Source: Liberibacter brunswickensis (GTDB lineage Bacteria; Pseudomonadota; Alphaproteobacteria; Rhizobiales; Rhizobiaceae). Taken from it: DNA of 64,000 nt. The notes beneath the pieces were generated by a model. That model saw only the letters and a program-made list of their open reading frames with translations. It searched no databases and was not told the origin of the DNA. A program made the position numbers and the translations under genes. The stretch lies in NCBI RefSeq assembly GCF_036858155.1, contig NZ_JAAEJX010000004.1, forward strand, positions 1 through 64,000, given 5' to 3'. Shown one piece after another: positions 44,825 through 53,628 of the stretch (position 1 is its first letter; each line of letters starts with the position of its first letter).

Positions 44825-45384
44825 GATATTCCCTCAATTGATTCGGGTGGGCAATCATGATTTTCGTCTATATTGTCTACTCCTGCAGCAATTTTATCAA
44901 TTAATATTTTATTGTTCTGTATATCGACATTTAATATTGCGCATTTATTAAAGGGTATCATATAAGTTTTATCCGCAGAATTTTTTATTTCAAGCATAGA
45001 TCCTGCACCGAAATTATAAATTGCACATACTTTGCCATAGTATCTTCCTTGAAGATCAAATGTTTCCATTTCTTCTAGGTCGGCATTGAAGAATTCATCA
45101 TCTTCTAATTCTTCGTCTTTGAAATCTTTTCTTTTAGCATATAGTTTTAAATTACGGAGATTAGATGCTGAATTGACATCATCTATTCCATCCAATGCAA
45201 CGATTAACCTTTCTTTTTGACGATACATCTTTAATATTTTAATCTCACGATTATAATTTGAATATAAAGAATAACGACTTAATTCCATAGGATTATTTGC
45301 ATACGAATTAATATATACTTCCCCTTTCAGACCATGTGTCTTTCCTATAGTGGCCATTAGAATCATCTTATCAAGTTTGATCAC
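44821..45384 (-). CDS. rimM: 16S rRNA processing protein RimM
   Basis: RimM helps mature the 30S head domain. From the GTG at 45384 (GAGGT about 7 bp upstream) the product is 187 residues: MIKLDKMILMATIGKTHGLKGEVYINSY is the family N-terminus (short blocks: ATIGKTHGLKGEV), and the PRC-barrel C-terminal half has GKVCAIYNFGAGSMLEI and MIPFNKCAILNVD. An upstream TTG at 45402 keeps the frame but has no better ribosome site. It overlaps trmD at its stop. Confidence 0.93.
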   Translation of the reverse strand: MIKLDKMILMATIGKTHGLKGEVYINSYANNPMELSRYSLYSNYNREIKILKMYRQKERLIVALDGIDDVNSASNLRNLKLYAKRKDFKDEELEDDEFFNADLEEMETFDLQGRYYGKVCAIYNFGAGSMLEIKNSADKTYMIPFNKCAILNVDIQNNKILIDKIAAGVDNIDENHDCPPESIEGIS

Positions 45385-45477
45385 TACACATACCTCATGC
45401 AAGAATCAAACAAAAATGTATGTTTAAATATGTCAAAAAACAAATCATTAATCTTAATTGCAACAATATCATGTTTG

Positions 45478-45825
45478 TTAGATAGTTTGTCCTTTGTTTT
45501 TTTTCTTTTCTTCAAGACGTTCTATTGTTTTCTTATTAGGTAGTCCTTTTATAGGATTGTTTTTGGGATCACGATTTATTAAACCTGATTGATTCAGGAA
45601 GAAAAGAACTCGATCTGTTGGTTTTGCGCCCACTTTCATCCAATATTGAATACGTTCAAAATTCAAATTAACTCTTTTGGGATCATCTTTTTTTAAAGTT
45701 GGGCTCCAAGTTCCAAGTTTTTCTATAAATTTTCCGTCACGTGGGCTACGAGAATTAGCCGCCACAATAAAATAATAGTGACGATGTTTAGAGCCCCCGC
45801 AAGCGAGACGAATTTTTACTGGCAT
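45478..45825 (-). CDS. rpsP: 30S ribosomal protein S16
   Basis: S16 is needed for 30S assembly. The 115-residue protein begins MPVKIRLACGGSKHRHYYFIVAANSRSPRDGKFIEKLG (blocks: IRLACGGSKHR, YYFIVAANSRSPRDG), then WMKVGAKPTDRV, and has the basic C-terminal extension of alphaproteobacteria. AAGGAGAG lies about 5 bp before the ATG. It is 93 bp upstream of rimM and 383 bp downstream of ffh. Confidence 0.97.
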   Translation of the reverse strand: MPVKIRLACGGSKHRHYYFIVAANSRSPRDGKFIEKLGTWSPTLKKDDPKRVNLNFERIQYWMKVGAKPTDRVLFFLNQSGLINRDPKNNPIKGLPNKKTIERLEEKKKNKGQTI

Positions 45826-46208
45826 TAATAACTCTCCTTAGAATAATGAATCTCAAGTTGACGATAGTTTTAGTTAGACGATTTTTTATATCCATGTTTG
45901 AGATATACAATTATCTTGAAATCATCAAGATCACAATACATTTAAACAGTGTTTTAGTATATGGATAGTAATTACAAATACATCATTGATATATTAAAAT
46001 TATATTTTATGTGGTTATCATAAAATCAATAAAGCATTATTTTTTTTTAATTGTTCCTTCTTTTTGAAATATTATAAGAATATATATCAACATTATTTCT
46101 ATATCAAATTTTATTCTTTATATGATAGTTTTTAGCAGGAATTATATGATTTAAGATATAATATTTTATTACGAGTAGTTTCAGATTGAGTGATTGGTAG
46201 TTTATTAT
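45826..46208. other. spacer between ffh and rpsP
   Basis: This is an AT-rich gap of 383 bp within an otherwise same-strand cluster. It may carry a separate rpsP promoter. I see no gene or clear hairpin; an SRP RNA was looked for and not found. Confidence 0.45.
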
Positions 46209-47591
46209 TCATGGGAACCTTCCATTTTTGCCAAATCCTATTTTCCCTTTTATAGCTCCCATTATTTGTTGAGTTAGCGCATTCTCGCCGCCAAAGCCTT
46301 TTGTATTGCGCATCATGTCTGCTATTTGTTTATATAATTTCAAAAGCTTATTTATTCTTACGGCATCAGTTCCTGACCCTGATGCTATGCGCTTTTTGCG
46401 AGAGTGCTTTATAATGCTTGGATTAGCCCTCTCTTCTTTGGTCATAGAAGAAATAATTGCGATATTATGAATGATGGTTTTGTCATTAAAGCTGGATGGA
46501 ATGATGTTTTGTTTGGAAGAGTTCATTCCAGGTAACATGCGTAATAGAGAATGCATACCTCCTATTTTTTGTGCTTGACGAAACTGTTCTGCTAAATCTT
46601 CAAGATCAAATTTACCTTTAGCAATTTTTTTAGCGGTTAAAGACGCCTTTTCTTCATCTAAGGTACGAGCTGCTTTTTCAACTAGAGACACTATATCGCC
46701 CATGCCGAGTATTGTATTTGCAATTCTATCTGGAAAGAAGTTTTCTAAATCATCTATTTTTTCTCCTGTCCCTATAGCTTTAATGGGCTTTCCTGTGATG
46801 GCGCGCATTGATAAAGCTGCTCCACCGCGGCCATCACCATCCATGCGGGTGAGAATAATTCCTGTAAGGTCGATTTTTTTATCAAAATTCCTAGCAATAT
46901 TAACGGAATCTTGTCCTGTTAAAGAGTCTGCTACAAGTAAAATTTCATGAGGGTTGGTTAGAGATTTAATATCACTTATTTCTTGCATAAGATAATCGTC
47001 AACATGATTACGTCCTGCTGTATCTAGAATAACAATATCATAACCACCATCGGCTGCGTTTTTTATTGCACGCTTTGCTATTTCTATGGGAGATTGTTTT
47101 GGAATAATCTTGAGAGTATCAATTTGAATTTTTTCTCCAAGATATCTTAATTGCTCCTGTGCGGCTGGACGATGTATATCAAGAGAAGCCATTAATGTTT
47201 TTTTGTTTTTTGTAATTTTTAGATTATGTGCAATTTTAGCAGCTGTTGTCGTTTTTCCAGATCCTTGAAGTCCGACGAGCATTATTACTAGAGGTGCTGG
47301 GGCATTGAGATTTAATTCTACTTTTTCTTTGCCTAGGATTTCAATAAGTTCGTCATGGACAATTTTTACAACCATTTGTCCAGGTTGAATACTTTTAAGA
47401 ACTTTCTCTCCTACAGCTTTTTCTTGAACTCTTTTGTTTAGGGTTTGGACTACTTCAAGTGATACATCTGCTTCTAAAAAAGTACGGCGTATTTCTCGTA
47501 AAGTTTGAGAAATATCCTTTTCTGACAAACTTCCTCTCCAAGTAATATTTTTAAAAATAGATCCGAGGCGTTCTTGTAAATTGTCAAACAC
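46209..47591 (-). CDS. ffh: signal recognition particle protein Ffh
   Basis: Ffh binds 4.5S RNA and signal sequences and docks on FtsY to deliver membrane proteins. The 460-residue protein has the N domain, G domain with GLQGSGKTTTAAK (107-119), LDIHRPAAQEQL, VILDTAGR, LTRMDGDGRGGAAL, and the M domain with GGMHSLLRMLPGM and the RNA-binding SRKKRIASGSGT. All are intact. It is transcribed toward rpsP and is divergent from dapF across 231 bp. Confidence 0.97.
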   Translation of the reverse strand: MFDNLQERLGSIFKNITWRGSLSEKDISQTLREIRRTFLEADVSLEVVQTLNKRVQEKAVGEKVLKSIQPGQMVVKIVHDELIEILGKEKVELNLNAPAPLVIMLVGLQGSGKTTTAAKIAHNLKITKNKKTLMASLDIHRPAAQEQLRYLGEKIQIDTLKIIPKQSPIEIAKRAIKNAADGGYDIVILDTAGRNHVDDYLMQEISDIKSLTNPHEILLVADSLTGQDSVNIARNFDKKIDLTGIILTRMDGDGRGGAALSMRAITGKPIKAIGTGEKIDDLENFFPDRIANTILGMGDIVSLVEKAARTLDEEKASLTAKKIAKGKFDLEDLAEQFRQAQKIGGMHSLLRMLPGMNSSKQNIIPSSFNDKTIIHNIAIISSMTKEERANPSIIKHSRKKRIASGSGTDAVRINKLLKLYKQIADMMRNTKGFGGENALTQQIMGAIKGKIGFGKNGRFP

Positions 47592-47822
47592 TGCTTTTTA
47601 CCTTATGATGATAATTTCATTTTTATTATGAGTGTTATATTTTAATAATAAACTCATTAGTTTCCAAAGGGTATATTTTCAAAAAAATTTTATTCAATAT
47701 AACATAGTAAGCTTGCAACTAAAACATTGAAATTTTTATGAGTCAAGTTCTGAATGTATTGAGTAAATAATGTTAATATCCACTTTTATAGTAGATAGAT
47801 AAGTTTCGCTTAAGGGGAAAAC

Positions 47823-48698
47823 ATGCGGTCTCCTGTTGTAGATTTTGCAAAGATGGAAGGTATAGGAAACAAGATTCTTGTTGTTGATATGCGTGGTTGT
47901 ATTGAAAGTATATCTTTAGATGTAATCAAGATTTTATCTATGGATAGTAGTACTAATTTTGATCAAATTATGTCCATTCACGATTCGCAAGATAAATTTT
48001 TTGATGCTTTTATCCGTATTATAAATAACGATGGATCTGAAGCTCAATCTTGTGGAAATGGTATGCGTTGTGTAGTGCGTTTTCTTTTGAATAAAATAAA
48101 GAAAAAAGATTTTACCTTTAAAACTATAAGAGGAATTATTACAGCTAAAGAAAACAGCGATAGATCAATCTCTGTTGATATGGGTGAGCCAATTTTTAAT
48201 TTTTATTATATTCCTTTGGCTAAACCATTTGATGATGCTGATAGGTATCAATTTTGCATTGGTCCTATCAATAATTTGTATTTACAATCTCCTTTTGTGG
48301 TTTCTATGGGCAATCCGCATGCAATTTTTTTTGTAGAAGATGATATATTTAAGTATGATCTTGTTGGCTTTGGCCAGCATTTAGAAAGCCATGTACTGTT
48401 TCCTGAAGGTGTTAATCTTTCAATAGCTCGTGTTAATTCTCCTTCATCTATTGATTTACGAACTTGGGAGCGTGGTGTAGGTTTAACTGCTGCCTGTGGA
48501 TCTGCAGCTTGTGCTTCTGTAGTTGCATCTGGGTCTTTGGGAAAAACAGACCGTATAGTATCTGTTAAGATGCTAGGAGGGAAGCTTATGATCGAATGGA
48601 GTCACAATAACCATGTTTTTATGACTGGAGACGCCAATAAAGAATGGGATGGAAAGCTAGATGTTAAAACGGGAAAATGGATAAAAAATAAATTTTAA
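47823..48698 (+). CDS. dapF: diaminopimelate epimerase
   Basis: DapF converts LL- to meso-diaminopimelate for lysine and peptidoglycan synthesis. The 291-residue protein has the two catalytic cysteines: Cys77 (NNDGSEAQSCGNGMRC) and Cys225 (GLTAACGSAACAS), with the N-terminal FAKMEGIGNKILVVDMRG block and the VSMGNPHAIFFVED strand. AAGGGG about 6 bp before ATG 47823 supports the start. In rhizobia a MiaB-like methylthiotransferase usually sits between dapF and ftsY; here only 187-199 bp of AT-rich spacer remain, so that gene has been lost. Confidence 0.96.
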   Translation: MRSPVVDFAKMEGIGNKILVVDMRGCIESISLDVIKILSMDSSTNFDQIMSIHDSQDKFFDAFIRIINNDGSEAQSCGNGMRCVVRFLLNKIKKKDFTFKTIRGIITAKENSDRSISVDMGEPIFNFYYIPLAKPFDDADRYQFCIGPINNLYLQSPFVVSMGNPHAIFFVEDDIFKYDLVGFGQHLESHVLFPEGVNLSIARVNSPSSIDLRTWERGVGLTAACGSAACASVVASGSLGKTDRIVSVKMLGGKLMIEWSHNNHVFMTGDANKEWDGKLDVKTGKWIKNKF

Positions 48699-48897
48699 AG
48701 GTGTTTTCGTTTTTTTTTAATTTATGGCAGTTTATTGATAGTATAGATAGAAAAATATATTTTTTTAAATGAAGATCTTATCTTTTATGTATTTATCTAA
48801 TGATATAAATTTTGTATTTGTAAAATACAAAAAGCAATATTTGTTCTGTTTTTGAAATTGTAATGATAAATTTTTTGGATGATAGTTGGAGAGCGTA

Positions 48898-49863
48898 TTG
48901 ACAAACAAAAAAGTAACATTTGATCCTTTGTCTTGGATGCGAAAATTAGCAAAAGGATTTTCTTCTACTTCTTCAAGGTTGAAAGAAGGGATCGCGGATA
49001 TAATATTGACTAGAAGACTTGATAATAGTGTTCGAGAAGAGTTAGAAGATCTCTTAATTTCTTCTGATATAGGGGTCGATATTGCTCATAGAATAGTAGA
49101 GGAATTGCTTAAAAATCGTTATGACAAAGATGTAACTATTCAACGTGTATTGCGAGATTTATCTGAACATATTTATAAAATGTTAATGCCAATTTCCAAA
49201 CCTTTCGAATTAGACTTTGCATACAGACCGCATGTTATTCTTGTTGTCGGGGTGAATGGTGTAGGAAAGACAACTGCTATTGGTAAGTTGTCGAAAAAAA
49301 TATCAGATTCTGGCTTAAAAGTAATGCTTGCAGCAGGAGATACTTTTCGTTCTGCAGCTATTGATCAACTTAAAATTTGGGCAGATCGTACATCTGCTGA
49401 TTTCGTTAGTTCTGAGATTGGATCTGATGCTGCTGCTCTTGCATATGAATCTTTAAAGAGAGCACAAGAAAAGAAGGTAGATGTTTTAATTATTGATACT
49501 GCTGGTCGCCTCCATAATAATTCTATGCTTATGGCAGGCATTGGTAAGATGATTAGAGTATTAAAACGTTTGGATCCGTATGCTCCTCATAGTGTGCTTC
49601 AAGTTTTGGATGCTACAACTGGGCAAAATGCTTTACGTCAAGTAGAAATGTTTCGTGATATTGCTGGTACAACGGGACTTATTATGTCAAAGATGGATGG
49701 TACAGCAAGAGGAGGAGAGCTGGTTTCTATAGTTGTCAAATATAAAATTCCTGTTTATTTTTTAGGAGTTGGAGAGGGGGTTGAGGATCTGGAGTCTTTT
49801 GCGGCAAAAGATTTTTCTGATGCTATTACTGGCTGTTTAAGTCATGATGAGGTAAAAACATGA
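48898..49863 (+). CDS. ftsY: signal recognition particle receptor FtsY
   Basis: FtsY is the membrane receptor for the SRP-ribosome complex. The NG domains are complete: GVNGVGKTTAIGKLSKK, AAGDTFRSAAIDQL, LIIDTAGRLHNN, MSKMDGTARGGELV and YFLGVGEGVEDLE-type blocks are all present. The N-terminal acidic A domain found in enterobacteria is almost absent. The likely start is the TTG at 48898 with GGAGAG 4-5 bp upstream (about 321 residues); an in-frame TTG at 48886 is the alternative. Its stop overlaps the next gene (ATGA). Confidence 0.95.
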   Translation: MTNKKVTFDPLSWMRKLAKGFSSTSSRLKEGIADIILTRRLDNSVREELEDLLISSDIGVDIAHRIVEELLKNRYDKDVTIQRVLRDLSEHIYKMLMPISKPFELDFAYRPHVILVVGVNGVGKTTAIGKLSKKISDSGLKVMLAAGDTFRSAAIDQLKIWADRTSADFVSSEIGSDAAALAYESLKRAQEKKVDVLIIDTAGRLHNNSMLMAGIGKMIRVLKRLDPYAPHSVLQVLDATTGQNALRQVEMFRDIAGTTGLIMSKMDGTARGGELVSIVVKYKIPVYFLGVGEGVEDLESFAAKDFSDAITGCLSHDEVKT

Positions 49864-50468
49864 GTTCATCGCAATCACAAAATAAAATCGTTTATTTTTT
49901 ATTAGAAATCGGCCCTGGAATAATCTTTTGGTTATGTAATGTCTATGGAGGGAAAATATTACTTTATTTCCCTGTCTTATCACATTTAGGTAGTTCGATT
50001 TTTTTCTCTACTTTAATATTTATGGTTCTAACAATCATATCATTAGGGATTTTTTGGATTGTCTTTCGTGAAGTTAGGATGGTTCCAATTATTTCTGGTA
50101 TATGCGTATTAGTATTTGGTGGCTTAACGGTTTGGTTCCGTGATGAATCATTTATAAAAATGAAGCCTACATTTTTCTATTCTGTTTTTTCTATTGTTTT
50201 GTTTGTTGGTAATCTTTTTGGGAAAAGTTTTGTCAGATTTTTTCTTGCTCAAGTTATATCCTTAGATCCAATAGGTTGGAGTAAACTTACTTTTCGGTGG
50301 GCATGTTTTTTCTTGTTTTTAGCTTTTTTAAATGAGATTGTATGGCGGAATTTTTCTACAGAAACATGGATCTTTTTTAAAGCAATGGGAACATTCCCTA
50401 TTTTTATTATATTTGGTATATTTCAGATAAACATAATTAATAAGCATTCTATTATTTATGAAGAATAA
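49860..50468 (+). CDS. inner membrane septation protein A (YciB/IspZ family)
   Basis: The 202-residue protein has five to six membrane segments and family blocks: LEIGPGIIFWLCN near residue 16, the FGGLTVWFRDESFIKMKPTFFYSVFS region (short motifs GLTVWF, FIKMKPT), SLDPIGWSKLTFRWACFFLF and FLNEIVWRNFSTETWIFFK. It follows the IspZ/YciB family, linked to cell envelope integrity and septation in enterobacteria and Shigella; its biochemical role is unclear. It overlaps ftsY by 4 bp, the normal rhizobial order. Confidence 0.92.
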   Translation: MSSSQSQNKIVYFLLEIGPGIIFWLCNVYGGKILLYFPVLSHLGSSIFFSTLIFMVLTIISLGIFWIVFREVRMVPIISGICVLVFGGLTVWFRDESFIKMKPTFFYSVFSIVLFVGNLFGKSFVRFFLAQVISLDPIGWSKLTFRWACFFLFLAFLNEIVWRNFSTETWIFFKAMGTFPIFIIFGIFQINIINKHSIIYEE

Positions 50469-50488
50469 TACGAGCGTTATTTATTATT

Positions 50489-50564
50489 GGAGCCACTTAC
50501 GCGAATCGAACACGTGACCTCATCATTACGAATGATGCGCTCTATCCAACTGAGCTAAAGTGGC
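50489..50564 (-). tRNA. tRNA-Thr (anticodon CGT)
   Basis: On the minus strand GCCACTT pairs with AAGTGGC as the acceptor stem. The D-arm contains AGCTCAGTTGGATAGAG. The anticodon stem CATCA/TGATG encloses loop TTCGTAA, giving anticodon CGT (reads ACG, Thr). The T-loop has GTTCGATTC. Discriminator T and an encoded CCA are at 50489-50492. It is convergent with the YciB-family gene. Confidence 0.95.
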
Positions 50565-51044
50565 TTAATTATTAATTTTATATCATTGGGAATGATTTTA
50601 TGGAAGTGACTATCTTTTCAGATATTTTATCCCAAAGTTATAGAAAAATCCATTATATATAGTCTATTTTTTAAATGATTTTTTAATTATAATTTATTAG
50701 GAAAAAAATATCTTGATTACATTAACTATAATAATTACAAGTTCTTTTTTGGTATTAAATTTTTTCTAGAATTAATTTTCTAGAATGATTATTCTATTAT
50801 GTATGATTATTTGAATAAATGTGATTTTTTTGAGGATAACGAATAATAATATATGGAAAAATATGTAAAAGGTTTTTTAGTATATGTAGCACTGTAAGTG
50901 CATTTAAAATATGAGGGGTAATACCTATAGTTATGCGTATTCTAACTACAATATATTTCGTAGTTAAAAGATTATCTTGATGCAGCATTGTTGCGAGAGA
51001 TAATATAAGTATGGTTCTTAGCATTTCGAGCTATAGGAGTTGCT
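50565..51044. promoter_or_regulatory. spacer upstream of the pst operon
   Basis: This 480-bp AT-rich gap must contain the promoter of pstS on the plus strand and the tRNA-Thr promoter on the minus strand. A PhoB box (repeated CTGTCAT-like) was looked for and not found clearly. A 75-codon minus-strand frame (50797-51024) has no family features and is probably accidental. Confidence 0.45.
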
Positions 51045-52100
51045 ATGAAATTTGTCTTTGTATTTATTTTATTTTTTTTATTACTGGATGTGTGTAATGG
51101 CACCAAGAGTTTTGCTCGTAATCGCATAAAGATAGCAGGTTCTGCTACATTGTTTCCTTATTCCAAGATTATTGCTGAAAATTTCAGTGAATATTTTCCT
51201 GAGTTTAAAACGCCTTTCGTGGAGTCTGGTGGATCTAGCGTTGGTATAAAAGAATTTTGCCAAGGTAGTAGTGATGATACAATAGATATTGTTAATTCTT
51301 CTCGTAAAATAACCAAAGGTGAATTAAAAGAATGTAAAAAGAATGGTGTTTTTGATATTCAAGAAGTGACAATCGGTTATGATGGTATATTACTAGTCAG
51401 TGATAGAAATATGGTAAATATTTCTTTAACTATTGAGGATCTTTATAAAGCATTAGCTTCTCATTTAATCTTAAACAATAATGTTGTGCTTAATCCATTT
51501 AAAAAATGGTCAGAAATAAGGTGTGGTTTGCCTGAAGTGCGTATTGCTATTTATGTCCCAAGTGAAAAACATGGTACTCGAGAAGTTATAGAACAAAAAG
51601 TTTTGAAGGAAGGTTGCGTGAGATCTGGAAATTTTTCGATAATGCGTGATGTTCTTAAGTATAATGATAATCAGTTGAATGCTGCTTGTATGTCAATTAG
51701 ACATGATGGAGTTGCTGTTGAAGTAGATGGTGATTATGCTGAAACTCTAGCGAGAATAGAGGTGAGTAAAAATGTTTTTGGTTTTTTGGGATTGTCTTTT
51801 TATAAAAATAATACTGATGTTTTAAATCTTATAGCAATTGATGGAATTGTTCCTTCTGTGGATACGATTTTATCAGGTCTATATCCGATTTCGCGACCAC
51901 TTTTATTCTATGTTAAGAAACAGCATTTCAAAAATGTTCTAGGTCTTAAGGAATATGTTGAATTTAGTGTTTCAGATGAAATGATGGATCCTGATTATCA
52001 ACTTATTAGATATGGTTTAATCCCTATTCCTGATAAGGATAGGAAGATTTTGTTGAATTCTATTGCAGTTGAAAGAAATGGTGAGAATAAGGTTGCTTGA
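51045..52100 (+). CDS. pstS: phosphate ABC transporter substrate-binding protein PstS
   Basis: PstS captures phosphate in the periplasm. The 351-residue protein has a signal peptide (about 1-24, MKFVFVFILFFLLLDVCNG), the phosphate-binding segments AGSATLFPYSKI (SATLFP) and ESGGSSVGIKEFC, a DIVNSSRKI block and GTREVIEQKVL. Ligand-bearing motifs are intact. AGGAG about 6 bp before the ATG supports the start. First gene of a complete five-gene operon (pstS-pstC-pstA-pstB-phoU). The two-component genes phoR/phoB, which often flank this operon in rhizobia, are not in the window, so phosphate control must come from elsewhere. Confidence 0.94.
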   Translation: MKFVFVFILFFLLLDVCNGTKSFARNRIKIAGSATLFPYSKIIAENFSEYFPEFKTPFVESGGSSVGIKEFCQGSSDDTIDIVNSSRKITKGELKECKKNGVFDIQEVTIGYDGILLVSDRNMVNISLTIEDLYKALASHLILNNNVVLNPFKKWSEIRCGLPEVRIAIYVPSEKHGTREVIEQKVLKEGCVRSGNFSIMRDVLKYNDNQLNAACMSIRHDGVAVEVDGDYAETLARIEVSKNVFGFLGLSFYKNNTDVLNLIAIDGIVPSVDTILSGLYPISRPLLFYVKKQHFKNVLGLKEYVEFSVSDEMMDPDYQLIRYGLIPIPDKDRKILLNSIAVERNGENKVA

Positions 52101-52152
52101 TAATGAATTTGTTATTTATCTGAGTTGCTTTTCCTAAAAAGGATGGTGTTCC

Positions 52153-53628
52153 TTGTTATTTGGTTTTTGTTTTGTTTTCTTGGGTTTTGTATCCTATTTT
52201 TTAGGCTGTTTGCGTGCGAGATTATTATCAAAGAAAAATGATGTTCGTCTTTATTCAAAAGAAAGTTATTATGGTACTTATGTAGTCCTTTGTTCTGTTA
52301 TTCCATGCGTTGTAATTTTTTTATTATGGTCTATGATTTCTCCACATCTAATTGATATAAAGGTCAATAATATTTTTTATTCTCATCTGTATGGATTAGA
52401 AGAAGGAGATAAAAAATTTTCCTATAATATGGTACATAAAATTTCGGATTATTTGTCGTCTCTTAGTAATGATAAGAGAGATAAAATACATAAAGATTCA
52501 AATAATATATATGATTTATTAAAATCTCAGAATATAGTTTTATCAAATCATCATGTACCATGGATTGTTGAAGCAGCGTTTTATCAGGAAAGTCTATCAT
52601 ACAAAAGTCGGATAATGATGACTTTATCTATTTTCTTTTCTTATTTGTTGGGATTATTATACTCTATATTTCGTATTACAGTTAATTTTTGTGCTCGTAC
52701 TAGAGTTGAGCAATTTTCTATTTTTTTATTGTGGATCAGTTCTATTATGTCAATTATGATATCGCTTGGTATCATAATATCTCTTTTTGCTAATTCACTT
52801 ATATTTTTTCATATAATTTCGGCAAAAGATTTTTTCTTTGGTACTGTTTGGGATCCTCATTTTTCATCTATAGGCTCTAATAATATCGTAGGACAATTTG
52901 GTCTGATCCCTTTGTTAGTAGGAACGTTTTACATAGGTTTTATAGCCATGTTGTTTTCTGTTCCAATTGGTTTATTAATTGCAATATATATGGCAGAATA
53001 TGCTCCTAAAAAGTTGCGTGCTATAATTAAGCCTGTTACAGAGATATTAGTCGGTATTCCAACTATCGTTTATGGTTTTTTTGCATTATCTGTGGTAGGG
53101 CCTTTTTTGAAAGATATGTCTTTATATATGAATGGTTTAATTACTGGTAACTACAAAAGCTTTATTGAAGCTCAAAGTGTTTTAACTGCTGGTTTAGTGA
53201 TGGGTATTATGCTTGTCCCATATGTATCTTCTTTGTCAGAAGATGTTATTTCATCTGTTCCTCGTGCTCTACGAGATGGTTCTTTAGGTTTAGGAGCAAC
53301 CCGTTCAGAGACTATGAAGTATATTATTTTTCCAGCAGCATTTCCTGGTATTGCAGGTGCTATTTTGATAACTGCATCACGTACTATTGGGGAAACGATG
53401 ATTGTTATCTTGGCAGCTGGTGTTGCTGCTCGTCTTCAGTTTGATCCTTTTGAATCTATGACTACTATAACTGTTAAGATTATGAATCAATTAACGGGGG
53501 ATCATGAGTTTTCTTCTCCTCAGACGCTGGTGGCTTTTGCATTAGGATTGACATTGTTTTGTATTACATTTTTTCTTAATATCTGTGCTATGTATATCAT
53601 GAAAAAATATAAGAGAAAGTACGAATGA
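52153..53628 (+). CDS. pstC: phosphate ABC transporter permease PstC
   Basis: PstC is one of two channel subunits for phosphate uptake. The 491-residue protein has the long N-terminal extension of alphaproteobacterial PstC (membrane helices near 1-20 and 40-60, then a periplasmic loop), and a C-terminal permease domain with the EAA-like loop (SVPRALRDGSLGLGATRSETMKYIIFPAAFPGI) and GETMIVILAAG. The start is a TTG at 52153 with AAGGATGG about 8 bp upstream; no in-frame ATG is nearby. Its stop overlaps pstA (ATGA). Confidence 0.94.
   Translation: MLFGFCFVFLGFVSYFLGCLRARLLSKKNDVRLYSKESYYGTYVVLCSVIPCVVIFLLWSMISPHLIDIKVNNIFYSHLYGLEEGDKKFSYNMVHKISDYLSSLSNDKRDKIHKDSNNIYDLLKSQNIVLSNHHVPWIVEAAFYQESLSYKSRIMMTLSIFFSYLLGLLYSIFRITVNFCARTRVEQFSIFLLWISSIMSIMISLGIIISLFANSLIFFHIISAKDFFFGTVWDPHFSSIGSNNIVGQFGLIPLLVGTFYIGFIAMLFSVPIGLLIAIYMAEYAPKKLRAIIKPVTEILVGIPTIVYGFFALSVVGPFLKDMSLYMNGLITGNYKSFIEAQSVLTAGLVMGIMLVPYVSSLSEDVISSVPRALRDGSLGLGATRSETMKYIIFPAAFPGIAGAILITASRTIGETMIVILAAGVAARLQFDPFESMTTITVKIMNQLTGDHEFSSPQTLVAFALGLTLFCITFFLNICAMYIMKKYKRKYE

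Noticed and set aside
45826..46208. SRP 4.5S RNA gene next to ffh
   Set aside because: No conserved GGAA-tetraloop stem was recognised in the spacer.
50797..51024. A 75-codon minus-strand frame upstream of pstS
   Set aside because: No motif, signal or conserved neighbour; it lies in an AT-rich promoter spacer.
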